A stretch of DNA of 64,000 nt, taken from Planctomycetota bacterium (GTDB lineage Bacteria > Planctomycetota > Phycisphaerae > Phycisphaerales > UBA1924). The DNA lies in NCBI GenBank assembly GCA_017303555.1, contig JAFLCN010000019.1, forward strand, positions 21,565-85,564, read 5' to 3'. The notes below the pieces were generated by a model that did not search any database, had not been told where the DNA came from, and worked only from the letters and a program-made list of their open reading frames with translations. Made by a program: the position numbers and the translations under genes. This document shows, piece after piece, positions 7,883 to 20,586 of the stretch (positions are counted from its first letter, which is position 1; every line of letters begins with the position of its first letter).

Positions 7883-8506
7883 ATGAAAAACACGATTTTT
7901 GGTCTCGTTGCTGCCGCATCGATTTGCGGCGTCGCGTCGGCGAATCTGGTTGTGAACGGCGACTTCCAGACCGGCGCGCTCGCGCCTTCGACTTCGTCGT
8001 ACGCCTTTGACAACACGATGTACCCGCCCGCGACGTGGAACATCGTGAGCTACGACACGCTGCACGGAAGCTGGGTCGATTTCTACGACCACACGTACGG
8101 CGACGAACGCGGCTATTACATGATCGTGAACGGCACCGATCAGGGCCTCGGGCCGGCGTGGGCTCAGACCGTTTCGGTCACCGCAAACACCGACTACACC
8201 TTTTCGGGCTGGTTCGCGACGCTCATCCAGCTCGCACCCGCCTCGCTCGAGTTCCGCGTGAACGGCGTGACGATCTCGCCGGCGTTCTCCGCGCCCGCGA
8301 ACGCGGCCACCTGGGAGCAGCGCAGCGTCTCGTTCAACAGCGGGAATCTCACCAGTCTCAGCATCGAGATCTGGGACACCAACCAGGTCTTTAGCGGCAA
8401 CGACTACGCGATCGATGACATCTCGCTCACCGAGGTTCCGGCACCGGGCCCGGCGGCGCTTGCCGCGGCAGCGGGACTGGTGATGGCGCGTCGCCGTCGC
8501 GCCTGA
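7883..8506 (+). CDS. PEP-CTERM-type secreted protein with jelly-roll-like domain
   Basis: A 207-residue exported protein. It has a signal peptide (MKNTIFGLVAAASICGVASA), then NLVVNGDFQTG, the usual start of a DUF642/CBM-like beta-sandwich in which carbohydrate-binding or cell-surface proteins begin, and VTANTDYTFSGWF and NDYAIDDISLTEV typical of its later strands. The tail is PAPGPAALAAAAGLVMARRRRA. ATG 7883 was chosen over the in-frame start at 7751 because the signal peptide begins there and a GGAG-rich region precedes it. The leader carries three tandem hairpins. Carbohydrate binding is inferred from fold style only. Confidence 0.85.
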   Translation: MKNTIFGLVAAASICGVASANLVVNGDFQTGALAPSTSSYAFDNTMYPPATWNIVSYDTLHGSWVDFYDHTYGDERGYYMIVNGTDQGLGPAWAQTVSVTANTDYTFSGWFATLIQLAPASLEFRVNGVTISPAFSAPANAATWEQRSVSFNSGNLTSLSIEIWDTNQVFSGNDYAIDDISLTEVPAPGPAALAAAAGLVMARRRRA

Positions 8507-8530
8507 ACCTGGATGCAATCTCCCCCTTTG

Positions 8531-8556
8531 CCCCGGCGAACGAGCCGGGGTCATTA
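8531..8556. terminator. Hairpin between convergent genes
   Basis: CCCCGGC (8531-8537) pairs with GCCGGGG (8544-8550) around a six-base loop, followed by a short T/A-rich run. It lies between the convergent PEP-CTERM and TPR genes and probably serves as a terminator on plus, though the U tract is weak. Confidence 0.5.
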
Positions 8557-9588
8557 TTTGGCCTGCTTGTCGCAGCGATCGGCGGCCTTCAGGGCGCCGC
8601 CCGCTCGCGAATCGGCCGGGAATCGCGAAGCAAACTCTCGGTACTCGGCCGCTGCCCTGGTGTACTGCTTGTTCTTTTCGAGTGATTCGGCGAGTGCGAA
8701 GCGGCTGTTCATCGCACCGGGGTCGATCTCGACCGCGCGGGTGTACGCCTCGATTGCACCGGGCGTGTCGCCGAGCGCCTTCTTCGCCTCTCCGGAGAGG
8801 AACGACGGTGCGGCGTCGTCGGGCGCCGCGATCTTCTTGTAGCGTTCGACCACCACGAGAGCGGCGTTGGGATCCTTCTTCTTGTTCAGCAGCAGGCGTG
8901 CGTAGCCGCGCATCGCGGCGGACGGGTTTGCGGCCGGGCTCTTCGAGGCTTCGGCGAGTTGGAACTGTTCTTCGACCTTCGCCCATTCGCCCTTGTCGGC
9001 GTAGATGTCGGCGAGCAGCGAACGCCCGAAGAACTCCCCTTTGCCATCCGGAAGGTTGACGAGCGCGTTGGCCTGCTCTTCCGCCCGCTTGTAGCTTCCG
9101 CCGGCATATCCGGGCGCGTTGAGATAAAAGCGGGTCAGACCGATTCTGGGTTCGATCAGCGTCGAATCCAATGCGATGGCCTTTTCATACTCGCTGCGTC
9201 CGGTGCTCGCGATGTTCATCTTCTCGAACATTCCGGCGTCGTTGATGATTTCAAAGCAGAGAGTTCCGTGCGTGGAGCGATACTCGGCAACATCCGGAAA
9301 CTCCTGTATCAATGCTTCGACCGCCTGCTTTGCGGCCTTCCGATCGCCTTTCGAGCGGTCGAAAAGCGCCTTGGCGTAGCGCACGCGAGCATCGCCGGGG
9401 CGGGCGGCGACGGCGGCCTTGACGTTCTCCTCGATCTTGGCGACCTCGGCCGGCGTGATCGGCTTCGAGGACCTGAACTGGACGATGACCGTTTCGATCT
9501 CCGCGGCATCTCCGACGTCCGCCCGGGCCACAGATCCGGCAGTGAAAAGCAGAGAAGCGGCAATCACCGAAGCTGCAATCGATCGCAT
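8554..9588 (-). CDS. Exported tetratricopeptide-repeat protein
   Basis: A 344-residue protein with a signal peptide (MRSIAASVIAASLLFTAGSVARA) and a series of TPR-like helical pairs. The best ones cover residues about 55-90 (AAVAARPGDARVRYAKALF), 125-160 (SEYEKAIALDSTLIEPRIGL), 190-215 and 265-300 (GAIEAYTRAVEIDPGAMNS). TPRs mediate protein-protein contacts; no catalytic motif is visible. GGAGG lies five bases before the ATG at 9588. It is a single-gene unit between a convergent PEP-CTERM gene and the divergent flagellin. Partner unknown; periplasmic location predicted. Confidence 0.8.
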   Translation of the reverse strand: MRSIAASVIAASLLFTAGSVARADVGDAAEIETVIVQFRSSKPITPAEVAKIEENVKAAVAARPGDARVRYAKALFDRSKGDRKAAKQAVEALIQEFPDVAEYRSTHGTLCFEIINDAGMFEKMNIASTGRSEYEKAIALDSTLIEPRIGLTRFYLNAPGYAGGSYKRAEEQANALVNLPDGKGEFFGRSLLADIYADKGEWAKVEEQFQLAEASKSPAANPSAAMRGYARLLLNKKKDPNAALVVVERYKKIAAPDDAAPSFLSGEAKKALGDTPGAIEAYTRAVEIDPGAMNSRFALAESLEKNKQYTRAAAEYREFASRFPADSRAGGALKAADRCDKQAK

Positions 9589-9749
9589 GATGTCCTCCAG
9601 GAGGTTTGAGAGTACCGGGAGTTCTTGGACTTTGGCGTGCGGTTCTTGCAGGCCCGAGTACCCGCTTCAAGCTGAATCCGGTGCCCTTCACAGAACCCGA
9701 CCAGGGGCTCTGCCGATGCCCGGAGGTGGTCCGAGGGCTTTCCAGTTCG

Positions 9750-10601
9750 ATGCTGAATACGGCGGTCAACGCCTGGCAATCGCACACGCGGAGCGTGGAG
9801 CGATCGATGGAGCGCATCGCCACCGGGAAAAGGATCAATCGGGCGAGCGACGATCCGGCGGGGAGCATGGCGGTCGATCAGTTCAATGCCGATCTGGCGA
9901 GCCTGAACAAGAAACTGGATGCGAACCGGTTCGATCAGAAATATGCCGCGGCACGCGACGGCGGCAATGCGGCGATCAGCGATCTGCTGATCGAGCTGCG
10001 CGGGCACATCGTGACGGCGGCGAACACGGGCGCGATGGGCGACACGGAGCGCAACGCGATCCAGGATCAGGTGAACAGCCTGGTCGATGCGATCGACTTT
10101 GTCTCGAACACCTACACCTTCAACGGACAGCGGGTCTTCGGCGGGGCGCTCGCCACCACGCTCGGCGCGACGACGGAGATGGTGGAGCAGCAGGATCCGG
10201 ATGATCCGACCAAGAAGGTCCTCGTGAGCAAGACGACGAGCCTTGTCAGCCTGAAGAGCGGCGGCGCGCTGAACATGGTCAACGGCGACCTGGAGAAAGC
10301 CCAAGAGGCCATCGACAGCGCGATCGGTCAGAACAGCACCGAGCGGGCGTTCATCGGTGCGCAGGCAAACGACCTGGCGAGCCAGGAGCGCCAGATCCAG
10401 ATCCAGATCGAGGGCGTGACCGGCGCCAAGAGCCAGATCGAGGACACCGACTACGCGACCGAGGTCTCGAACCTCGTGAAGAACCAGGTGCTGCAGCAGG
10501 CGGCGGCGTTCATGATGCAGACAGCGATGCAGCAGATGAAGCAGATCACCAATCTGATCGGCATGGCGGCACCGCGGAGCGGGATCAACATGCTCGCCTG
10601 A
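9750..10601 (+). CDS. Flagellin, short form
   Basis: A 283-residue flagellin. The N-terminal D0/D1 segment has SVERSMERIATGKRINRASDDPAG followed by ASLNKKLDANRFDQKYAAARDG, and the C-terminal segment ends SQIEDTDYATEVSNLVKNQVLQQAAAFMMQ, both conserved across flagellins. The variable outer domains are almost absent, so the filament would have a smooth core-only surface. The ATG at 9750 is the best start; in-frame GTG codons near 9727 and 9730 are alternatives because no strong Shine-Dalgarno precedes 9750. No other flagellar gene lies nearby, so assembly must rely on genes elsewhere. Secreted through the flagellar export apparatus. Confidence 0.88.
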   Translation: MLNTAVNAWQSHTRSVERSMERIATGKRINRASDDPAGSMAVDQFNADLASLNKKLDANRFDQKYAAARDGGNAAISDLLIELRGHIVTAANTGAMGDTERNAIQDQVNSLVDAIDFVSNTYTFNGQRVFGGALATTLGATTEMVEQQDPDDPTKKVLVSKTTSLVSLKSGGALNMVNGDLEKAQEAIDSAIGQNSTERAFIGAQANDLASQERQIQIQIEGVTGAKSQIEDTDYATEVSNLVKNQVLQQAAAFMMQTAMQQMKQITNLIGMAAPRSGINMLA

Positions 10602-10618
10602 TCCGTGGCGGCGGACCG

Positions 10619-10635
10619 GTGCGGCTCGGCCGCAC
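10619..10635. terminator. Hairpin downstream of flagellin
   Basis: A 7-bp stem GTGCGGC/GCCGCAC with a TCG loop lies 18 bp after the flagellin stop, followed by further GC-rich pairing but no T run. A weak terminator candidate between convergent genes. Confidence 0.35.
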
Positions 10636-10686
10636 GCGCCCGGCTTTGCCCGAGCGGGCTTCTCCTGCCCGAACACCGGCGCGGTT

Positions 10687-11481
10687 TCATTTCAGATACA
10701 CCGGATGAACAAGGTACTTCCAGTCGTCGTGCCCGTGCTGGGAGGTGTTCTCGGGGAGCACACCCTCGACCGGATCGTCGTTGAGATCGCGTCCGTTGTG
10801 CCAGCGGCAATCGGGGTTGCCGGTGTCCATGAAGCGGATGGATTCGACATGGCCGTCGTTGAACCCGTAGGTTCCCTTGCCCGAATGCCAGAAGCCAAAC
10901 GATCCTCCGCGATCATCCTGCTGGGCGATGATGTAGTTGATGACACGGATATCGGGAAAGACGGCACGCGATTCGGCGAGCAGGATCGTGTGGCTGGGGC
11001 GGAAGATCGCGGCTTCCGGCCGCGAGACGGTGGCCGCTTCTTTATTGAGTTTCCAGAGCACGTGACCGTTGAGCGCGTAGTTCGAGGCCTCGTCGCCGAT
11101 GCAGTTTGTGTTCTCGTCCTGAAAGCCCTGTTCGCTGAGCGCCGGTTCGATTCGAGCGGGGCACTGCCACGGCTTGCCCGCGGGGATGTAGCCCTCCTTC
11201 ACGAATCGGTACCGCCAGGTGACATGCTCGATCCCGTTTCCGGTCAGGGTCCGATTCTCCGGGAGTTGCCCCTTGTTGCTCACCGAGAACGCGGCGGTCG
11301 CCCCGACGATCTGCCGGGAGTTGTTCATACAAAGGGTGTTGCGAGCCCGATCGCGTGCGCTCTTGAGCGCGGGCAGGCTGATGCCGATCAGCACGCCGAT
11401 GATCACAATCACGATGAGGAGCTCGATGAGCGTGAACGCCCGGCGCTTCACCGGACGGGCTTTGCGCGCCGGACCGCTCAT
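10687..11481 (-). CDS. Prepilin-like protein with type IV N-terminal methylation motif
   Basis: A 264-residue protein with a short basic leader, then [21 protein letters not shown], the class III/IV prepilin signal (cleavage before Phe, Glu at +5). The C-terminal domain has several Cys, Trp and His residues and an [20 protein letters not shown] stretch resembling the H-x9-DG motif of planctomycete DUF1559-type pseudopilins. ATG 11481 overlaps the stop of the ECF sigma gene (ATGA), with AGGAG upstream inside that gene, so the two are translationally coupled. It likely sits in the inner membrane as part of a pseudopilus; function unknown. Confidence 0.85.
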   Translation of the reverse strand: MSGPARKARPVKRRAFTLIELLIVIVIIGVLIGISLPALKSARDRARNTLCMNNSRQIVGATAAFSVSNKGQLPENRTLTGNGIEHVTWRYRFVKEGYIPAGKPWQCPARIEPALSEQGFQDENTNCIGDEASNYALNGHVLWKLNKEAATVSRPEAAIFRPSHTILLAESRAVFPDIRVINYIIAQQDDRGGSFGFWHSGKGTYGFNDGHVESIRFMDTGNPDCRWHNGRDLNDDPVEGVLPENTSQHGHDDWKYLVHPVYLK

Positions 11482-13172
11482 CGCGCGCTCTCCTGGAAGA
11501 CGAAGCGGACCACCTCGCCCGGCTTGGCGTCGAAGCCCGCGGGCCATTCGTTCTGCTTCCGCGATTTGAGATCATTCCAGACCAAGGTCCATCCGTTCGA
11601 TTCACGCCGCGCGAGCAGCTTGATGCGCTTGCCCACCATGCCCTGATCCATGGCGCTGGCGGTAACGATTGTCTGGATCTTGCTGCGGTCGCCCGCGTTC
11701 TCCCATTCCAGCACGCGGAACTTCAGGCCGGGGAACGAAGTCCCGTCTTCCTGAATCCACAAAAACGTGATGGATTCGCTGTCCATCTGCAAGTGGCAAT
11801 CGTTGATGAGCTCCCACGTGCCGGCGATCGCGGGGAGAAGGGCGGCCGGAGGCCTGGGATCAAGCGGCTTTGTGCGCGCCAGGACGACCTTGATTTCTTC
11901 GGGCGGGGATTCGGTCTGCGGCTGGCCCGGCGGGGCGGGCGGCACCCGAAGTCCGAGCTTCACCTTCAGCGTGAACAGCTCACCATCCACCTCGTACGAA
12001 GCATCCCGCTCGTTTCCGAGCAACTGATCTCGCATGAAGGGTGGGCCCGCTTCCCATTCCGTGAACCGCACCCGCATGGTGCCTTTGGCTTTTCCGGTCT
12101 TGTCGAGCGTTGCGTCGCCGCTCGCGGAGACAATCTTCATCGCGACTTCCTGCACTCTGTCTTTCTTGTGGAGGAGCAAACGGATGGTGTCGCCGTCGTG
12201 CGTGAGCGAACCATCCGGACTGTCGCCGGACGATTGGCGAACCAGACGCGCTCCGGACGCGGGCTCGGTGGGGCGATCGAAGCCGCCCGCCGTCGGCAGG
12301 GCAACCGCGCCACCCTGCGGGCCCCCGCCGCTCGCGAGGTACAGCCCGCCCCCGAGAACTCCGACGCCGACGACGGAGGCGAGAAGGATTGCCGCGAGCG
12401 TTCCCCCGGCGGAACCAACGGCCGCTCCGGTTCCGATGTCCGCGAGGCCGATGCTCACGAGAGAGGGCGTGAGCATCGCGTTGGGCGAGCCGGCTCCGGC
12501 GTGCCCGAGCGCCGACGCGATCGACTCGTTCGAGAGGGTTGCCCCGATGCCCCCCGCGATTCCGAGCCCGGCACCCGCGCCGAGCGCCGGCGCCACGCCC
12601 CGCTGCGCGAGCTGCGTGCGCAGACGGCCGAGTGCCGCGTCGATTCGGCGGTGCATCGTGCCGGGGTGTACGCGGGCTTCGCGCGCCATATCGATCTGCG
12701 ATCGCCCTGCGAGGAAACGCGTCACGATCAGTTCACGATCGGCCTCATCGAGCGCCGCGATCGCATCGTCGAGGAGCGGCTTGATCTCGCGCCAGCACAT
12801 TTCAGACTTCTCCGCGGGCGCCGAAGCGCCGGCTTCGGCACGCGCCATGGTCGCCTGCGAGCGGAGCAGATCGACGCTTGTCCGGAGCGCACAGGCGTAC
12901 AGCCACGCGGCGACGTTGGATCGGATCTCGCCCGCGCGCCGCGCCAACTTGAGAAATGTCTCCTGCGCCGCATCCTCGGCATCGGCCTGCGAAGCGATGA
13001 CGCGCCGGCAGGTGTGGAAGACCATCGCCTCATAACGAAACACGAGAACCTCGAAGGCTCTGGGGTCGCGCCGGGAGGCGTACAGGGCGAGTGCCGCGGC
13101 ATCCTCCAGCGGACCCGCCTGAGCGGTCCGGTTGCCGAGATAACGTGAAATCGAGCGGATCATCCGGGTCAT
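11478..13172 (-). CDS. ECF RNA polymerase sigma factor with membrane and extracellular extension
   Basis: A 564-residue sigma-70 family protein. Residues about 30-180 form an ECF sigma: region 2 ([36 protein letters not shown]) and region 4 ([38 protein letters not shown]). A long Ala/Gly-rich linker leads to a transmembrane helix ([22 protein letters not shown], near residue 265). The remaining 270 residues are predicted outside and include [14 protein letters not shown], reminiscent of lipocalin-like or TIGR03067 domains seen in planctomycetes. Start 13172 has AAGGAAG upstream. ECF sigmas with C-terminal extensions are known in planctomycetes; here the extension may act as a built-in sensor in place of a separate anti-sigma factor. 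It is coupled to the prepilin-like gene. Confidence 0.85.
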   Translation of the reverse strand: MTRMIRSISRYLGNRTAQAGPLEDAAALALYASRRDPRAFEVLVFRYEAMVFHTCRRVIASQADAEDAAQETFLKLARRAGEIRSNVAAWLYACALRTSVDLLRSQATMARAEAGASAPAEKSEMCWREIKPLLDDAIAALDEADRELIVTRFLAGRSQIDMAREARVHPGTMHRRIDAALGRLRTQLAQRGVAPALGAGAGLGIAGGIGATLSNESIASALGHAGAGSPNAMLTPSLVSIGLADIGTGAAVGSAGGTLAAILLASVVGVGVLGGGLYLASGGGPQGGAVALPTAGGFDRPTEPASGARLVRQSSGDSPDGSLTHDGDTIRLLLHKKDRVQEVAMKIVSASGDATLDKTGKAKGTMRVRFTEWEAGPPFMRDQLLGNERDASYEVDGELFTLKVKLGLRVPPAPPGQPQTESPPEEIKVVLARTKPLDPRPPAALLPAIAGTWELINDCHLQMDSESITFLWIQEDGTSFPGLKFRVLEWENAGDRSKIQTIVTASAMDQGMVGKRIKLLARRESNGWTLVWNDLKSRKQNEWPAGFDAKPGEVVRFVFQESAR

Positions 13173-13301
13173 GGGGCTTCCTTTCAATGTAGTCGGAAGC
13201 GGGCACCGGTCGTTGCGCGCCCAGATGCGATTTGCCGCGTTTTTGCAGGAATACCGGGGTTTCCGCCGCGCGGTACGCTGATTGCCGATGGGGAGGATGT
13301 C

Positions 13302-14654
13302 ATGCTTGATCGCCGCGGCTTCTTAGGTTCGATCGCCTTGCCGAGTGCCGCGGCGCTCGCTGCCTTTGCAAGATCGGTTGACGCCTCAGAATCGGGGTTC
13401 GACCGGGAAGCGTGGCAGGACTCGCTCAACGAATGGGCAGATCGCGCCACCGATGGCTCGCCGATGCAGGTCGCTGCCGATGAAGATTTCTGGCGTGTCC
13501 CTCAGCAGGCATTCGCGATTGATCGAAGCATGATCAATCTGAACAACGGCGGCATCAGCCCCTCGCCCCGTGTGGTGCTCGAAGCGATGCGGCGTTTTTC
13601 GGATCACGCCAATACCGCGCCGGCGTACGTGCTTTGGAAGTTGCAGGAGCCGCAGCGCGAGAGCGTGCGCGAGGCCGTGGCGAATCACTGGGGCGTCAGC
13701 GCGGAGGAGATTGCGTTTACGCGGAACGCATCCGAGAGTTTGCAGATCTGCCAACTAGGACTTGATCTCAAGGCGGGCGACGAAGTTGTCACGACGACGC
13801 AGGATTACCCGCGGATGCTCGCAACGTTCCGGCAGATGGAGCGGCGGAACGGGATCAAACTGGTGCTTATCAAACTGCCCATCCCGTGCGAGAACGATGC
13901 CGAAGTTGTCTCGCGCCTCGAAGCAGCAATCACGCCCCGCGCACGGATGATCCTGATCAGCCATGTGATCAACATCACCGGGCAGATCATGCCGGTGAAC
14001 ATGATCGCTGCGATGGCGCGAGGGAAGAATGGCGGCATACCGGTCGTGGTTGATGGCGCACACGCCTTTGCGCATCTCAACTTCAAGCTCGCGGATCTGG
14101 GCTGCGACTACTACGGCGTCAGCCTGCACAAGTGGCTCTTTGCTCCGCACGGAACGGGGCTGCTTTACGTGCGGCGGGACAAGATCAAAGGGCTCTGGCC
14201 GATGATGGCCGCGAAGCCCGAGCAGGACGAGGACATCCGCAAGTTTGAGGAGATCGGCACGCACCCCGCGGGCCCGGCACTGGCGATCGCCGATGCACTC
14301 GCGTTCCACCAGACCATCGGCGATGCTCGCAAAGAAGCACGCATGCGCTATCTGCGCAATTACTGGGCTGAACGCCTTGCCGATACCTCCGAGGGCGCAG
14401 CGCACCCTGTCGTCTTCCACACCAGCCTCGACCCGCGATTCTCCTGCGGCATCGCGACCTTCCAACTCCGGGGCCTCGAGAGCGGCAAGATCGCAAGCGA
14501 ATTGTGGGAACGCCACAAGATCCTCGTCAATGCCATCAGCCACGACGAGTTTGAGGGGATCCGCGTCACGCCGAGTATCTACACGCTCACGAGCGAGCTC
14601 GATCGCTTTGTCGGAGCCGTGCGGCAGATCATGAAGGATGGCCTCGCGGCATAG
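13302..14654 (+). CDS. Class V aminotransferase-fold enzyme, Tat-exported
   Basis: A 450-residue PLP-dependent enzyme of the NifS/isopenicillin-N-epimerase-like group. The N-terminus MLDRRGFLGSIALPSAAALAAFA is a twin-arginine signal, so the enzyme is probably exported folded with its cofactor. Family marks are NLNNGGISPSP, ITFTRNASESLQ-like segment (EIAFTRNASESLQ), the PLP-contacting VVDGAHAFAH and the Schiff-base lysine in SLHKWLFAPHGTGLLY. GGAGG lies seven bases upstream of the ATG. Substrate cannot be told. The next gene, an aldo-keto reductase, follows after about 100 bp in the same direction. Confidence 0.85.
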   Translation: MLDRRGFLGSIALPSAAALAAFARSVDASESGFDREAWQDSLNEWADRATDGSPMQVAADEDFWRVPQQAFAIDRSMINLNNGGISPSPRVVLEAMRRFSDHANTAPAYVLWKLQEPQRESVREAVANHWGVSAEEIAFTRNASESLQICQLGLDLKAGDEVVTTTQDYPRMLATFRQMERRNGIKLVLIKLPIPCENDAEVVSRLEAAITPRARMILISHVINITGQIMPVNMIAAMARGKNGGIPVVVDGAHAFAHLNFKLADLGCDYYGVSLHKWLFAPHGTGLLYVRRDKIKGLWPMMAAKPEQDEDIRKFEEIGTHPAGPALAIADALAFHQTIGDARKEARMRYLRNYWAERLADTSEGAAHPVVFHTSLDPRFSCGIATFQLRGLESGKIASELWERHKILVNAISHDEFEGIRVTPSIYTLTSELDRFVGAVRQIMKDGLAA

Positions 14655-14758
14655 CGATCTCGAATCCGCGCATCGCCCGCGTATCGTGTACGCGCCGCGC
14701 GCATCCAACCGGCTGCGCTGTTTCTTTCGCTTGCTTTCTATCGCTTGGAGCAGGATCC

Positions 14759-15799
<1,041 letters not shown>

Positions 15800-15851
15800 A
15801 TCACTGGCTCCAATTCCTATCGCCATCTCAATCTGATTTCGACAAATTCGA

Positions 15852-15903
15852 CCAAAATTGCGGATTTTGGCTTATTTCATTATGCCAAAATGCCAATATT
15901 TGG
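15852..15903. promoter_or_regulatory. AT-rich palindromes upstream of the ATPase gene
   Basis: An AT-rich patch in an otherwise GC-rich region. It holds CCAAAAT-N5-ATTTTGG (15852-15870), a half-site CCAAAAT at 15885-15891 and the palindrome CCAATATTTGG (15893-15903), ending 12 bp before the start codon at 15915. The repeated CCAAAAT half-site suggests an operator for an unknown regulator, possibly overlapping the promoter. Confidence 0.4.
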
Positions 15904-15914
15904 TACTATTACAC

Positions 15915-17354
15915 ATGGGAATTTTGCTCGACAAGCTTGAACTGGCACGCATCATTGAAAACACCAACCCGTGGTGGAACGCCAGGCCGGACGTCGTACC
16001 GAACTTTCGTCGACTCGCCTTCCGTACGTGTTTCGATCTGCTCCAAGATCGCTCGCAACGTCGAGCTGTGCTGCTGTCCGGCCCGCGACGAGTCGGAAAA
16101 TCCGTCATACTGAAACAGATAGCGCACGCGCTACTTGCTGAAGGCGCGCCGCCCCGCTCAGTCTTGTACGTGAGTTTCGAGCAATCACTGCTCAAGCTCG
16201 TGCCACTGCGTCAGGTCCTGGATGTTTATCGAGAGAGTTTTCACCCGGCCGGAGAGCCAGCCTTTCTTTTGCTCGACGAGATTCACTATTCCCCGGAGTG
16301 GGATGTCGAGATCAAGGTGTTGGTCGATCAAAGGCCGGAATATCGGATACTTGCGACGGGTTCGGCGACCAACGCAACACGCGGCCAGCAAGAAAGCGGC
16401 GTTGGCAGATGGCGCACGGTGAAGATACCCACGCTCTCGTTCTACGAGTATCTTCGCCTTCGCAACAAAGAAATCGGTGTGGCACCCGGAGAGGTGAGCC
16501 TGCACGAACTGCGGTCGGTTTCGGACGCCGGTCGAATCGAGATCGCCAGCCGAACAACCCACCTGATGCCCGAGTTTGATCGATACATGCTCATGGGCGG
16601 CTTTCCGGAAACCGCGCAATTGGAGAGCGTGGCGGAAGCGCAGCGGCTGCTCCACGATGACGTGGTTGACCGAGTGCTCAATCGCGACATGACTACCCTC
16701 TTTGGCGTTCGTTCCGTGCCGGAACTTGAACGCCTCTTTATCTATCTCTGCTATCACACGGGCGCAATCATGCAGGTACGTCAGTGCGCGACGGACCTAG
16801 GGGTCAACCGCCAGACCGTCCAGAATTTTCTCGATCTGCTCGAGATGGCGAACCTTATCTATCGCCTGCCGCCCGACAGCCACGGGGGCAAGCTCGCTCT
16901 AAAGGGATCCAGTAAGTACTACACCGTCGATGCAGCATTACGCAACGCCGTTTTGCTTAAGGGTGAAGAAGTGCTGCGCGACGCCACCGAGCTTGGGCGA
17001 GTGGTCGAAACGACCATTCTTCGCCACGTCTATGCGTACCACTACGACCGTCTGCCTCGACTCGCCTATTGGCGCGATTCCAAGACCAACCGTGAAGTCG
17101 ACATCGTCGTGCGCCTCGGCGACTTTGTGGTCCCATTCGAGGTCAAGTACCGCGAATATCCCCTCAAAGACGGAATTGCTCCGCTCGCTTCGTTCTGTCA
17201 GGAAAATCCAGGCGTCTCACGCGCTTATTTCGTGACGCGCCGCGAAGTGGACTTCGGCCGCATCTTGAATTTCCCTGCAAAGGCAGAAGTCTTCCAGATC
17301 CCGGCGCACATCTTCTGTCTCGCGCTCGGTTCGTTCGAGCACGGCTCTGCGTGA
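15915..17354 (+). CDS. AAA-type ATPase with DUF4143 domain
   Basis: A 479-residue protein of the AAA_14/DUF4143 family. It has Walker A RRAVLLSGPRRVGKSVILKQ (near residue 55), Walker B AFLLLDEIHYSPEWDVEIK, sensor I ILATGSA, and the C-terminal DUF4143 with a winged-helix-like stretch (CATDLGVNRQTVQNFLDLLEMANLIYRL) and a restriction-endonuclease-like patch (REVDIVVRLGDFVVPFEVKY, an E-x-K style motif). Such ATPases are common in mobile or niche gene pools; cellular role not established. ATG 15915 replaces an ORF reading from 15858 that lies in the AT-rich upstream patch. Lower-GC surroundings hint at transfer. Confidence 0.88.
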   Translation: MGILLDKLELARIIENTNPWWNARPDVVPNFRRLAFRTCFDLLQDRSQRRAVLLSGPRRVGKSVILKQIAHALLAEGAPPRSVLYVSFEQSLLKLVPLRQVLDVYRESFHPAGEPAFLLLDEIHYSPEWDVEIKVLVDQRPEYRILATGSATNATRGQQESGVGRWRTVKIPTLSFYEYLRLRNKEIGVAPGEVSLHELRSVSDAGRIEIASRTTHLMPEFDRYMLMGGFPETAQLESVAEAQRLLHDDVVDRVLNRDMTTLFGVRSVPELERLFIYLCYHTGAIMQVRQCATDLGVNRQTVQNFLDLLEMANLIYRLPPDSHGGKLALKGSSKYYTVDAALRNAVLLKGEEVLRDATELGRVVETTILRHVYAYHYDRLPRLAYWRDSKTNREVDIVVRLGDFVVPFEVKYREYPLKDGIAPLASFCQENPGVSRAYFVTRREVDFGRILNFPAKAEVFQIPAHIFCLALGSFEHGSA

Positions 17355-17414
17355 CTCGAAATTGATCCGGCCAAGACAGCGTCAAGCACAACTCATCTCG
17401 CACCAGAGCAACGA

Positions 17415-17446
17415 AAAACCCCGAGGCTCGATGCCTCGGGGCTTTC
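17415..17446. terminator. Bidirectional Rho-independent terminator
   Basis: CCCCGAGGC (17419-17427) pairs with GCCTCGGGG (17433-17441) around TCGAT, with AAAAA before and CTTTC after. It serves the convergent ATPase and ppdK genes. Confidence 0.88.
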
Positions 17447-17470
17447 AATTCAACTCACATTGTCACGAAC

Positions 17471-20230
<2,760 letters not shown>

Positions 20231-20586
20231 GGTGCTCATTTCCTTCGTTCTCACTTGTTGCTTGGCAGAGCCGCCAAAGGCGGCCGGCGTGCGTGTGGGA
20301 CGGGCGAATCCAGCAGATCCAAAGCGCAGAAATCCCAACCGAACAAAGAGCGATTGGAAACTCGTGGCCGCGCACCCGCTGGACGCGCAGGGACAAAGAT
20401 TCTAGGTCGCTCAAGGCGGGCGGACGACCTCCGCCAGCGCTCAAACAGGGCCATTTTGCCCTGTTTCATGGTGTCGCCCGAACGTTTCAGCCCCACCCTC
20501 CCAACACTCAACCGTTGACGCCCCCAACACCCATTCAGCAACTGCCCCTCGACCCGGTCCAGGTGATCGGCCGCTGGCCCGCTTCA
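20231..20586. other. Intergenic region between divergent ppdK and pabB-like genes
   Basis: A 356-bp divergent spacer. A small hairpin GCCGCC-AAA-GGCGGC (20270-20284) lies in the ppdK leader. The pabB-like ORF stays open through much of this region, so its true start may lie further upstream than annotated. No clear -35/-10 pair or riboswitch was seen. Confidence 0.5.

Noticed and set aside
9631..9652. Sigma-54-like TTGGC...TTGCA before the flagellin gene
   Set aside because: The GG and GC elements are 12 bp apart, not 10, so the spacing is wrong.
9707..9722. Sigma-28-like GCCGAT box before the flagellin gene
   Set aside because: Only the first six bases match and no TAAA-type -35 is found at the right distance.
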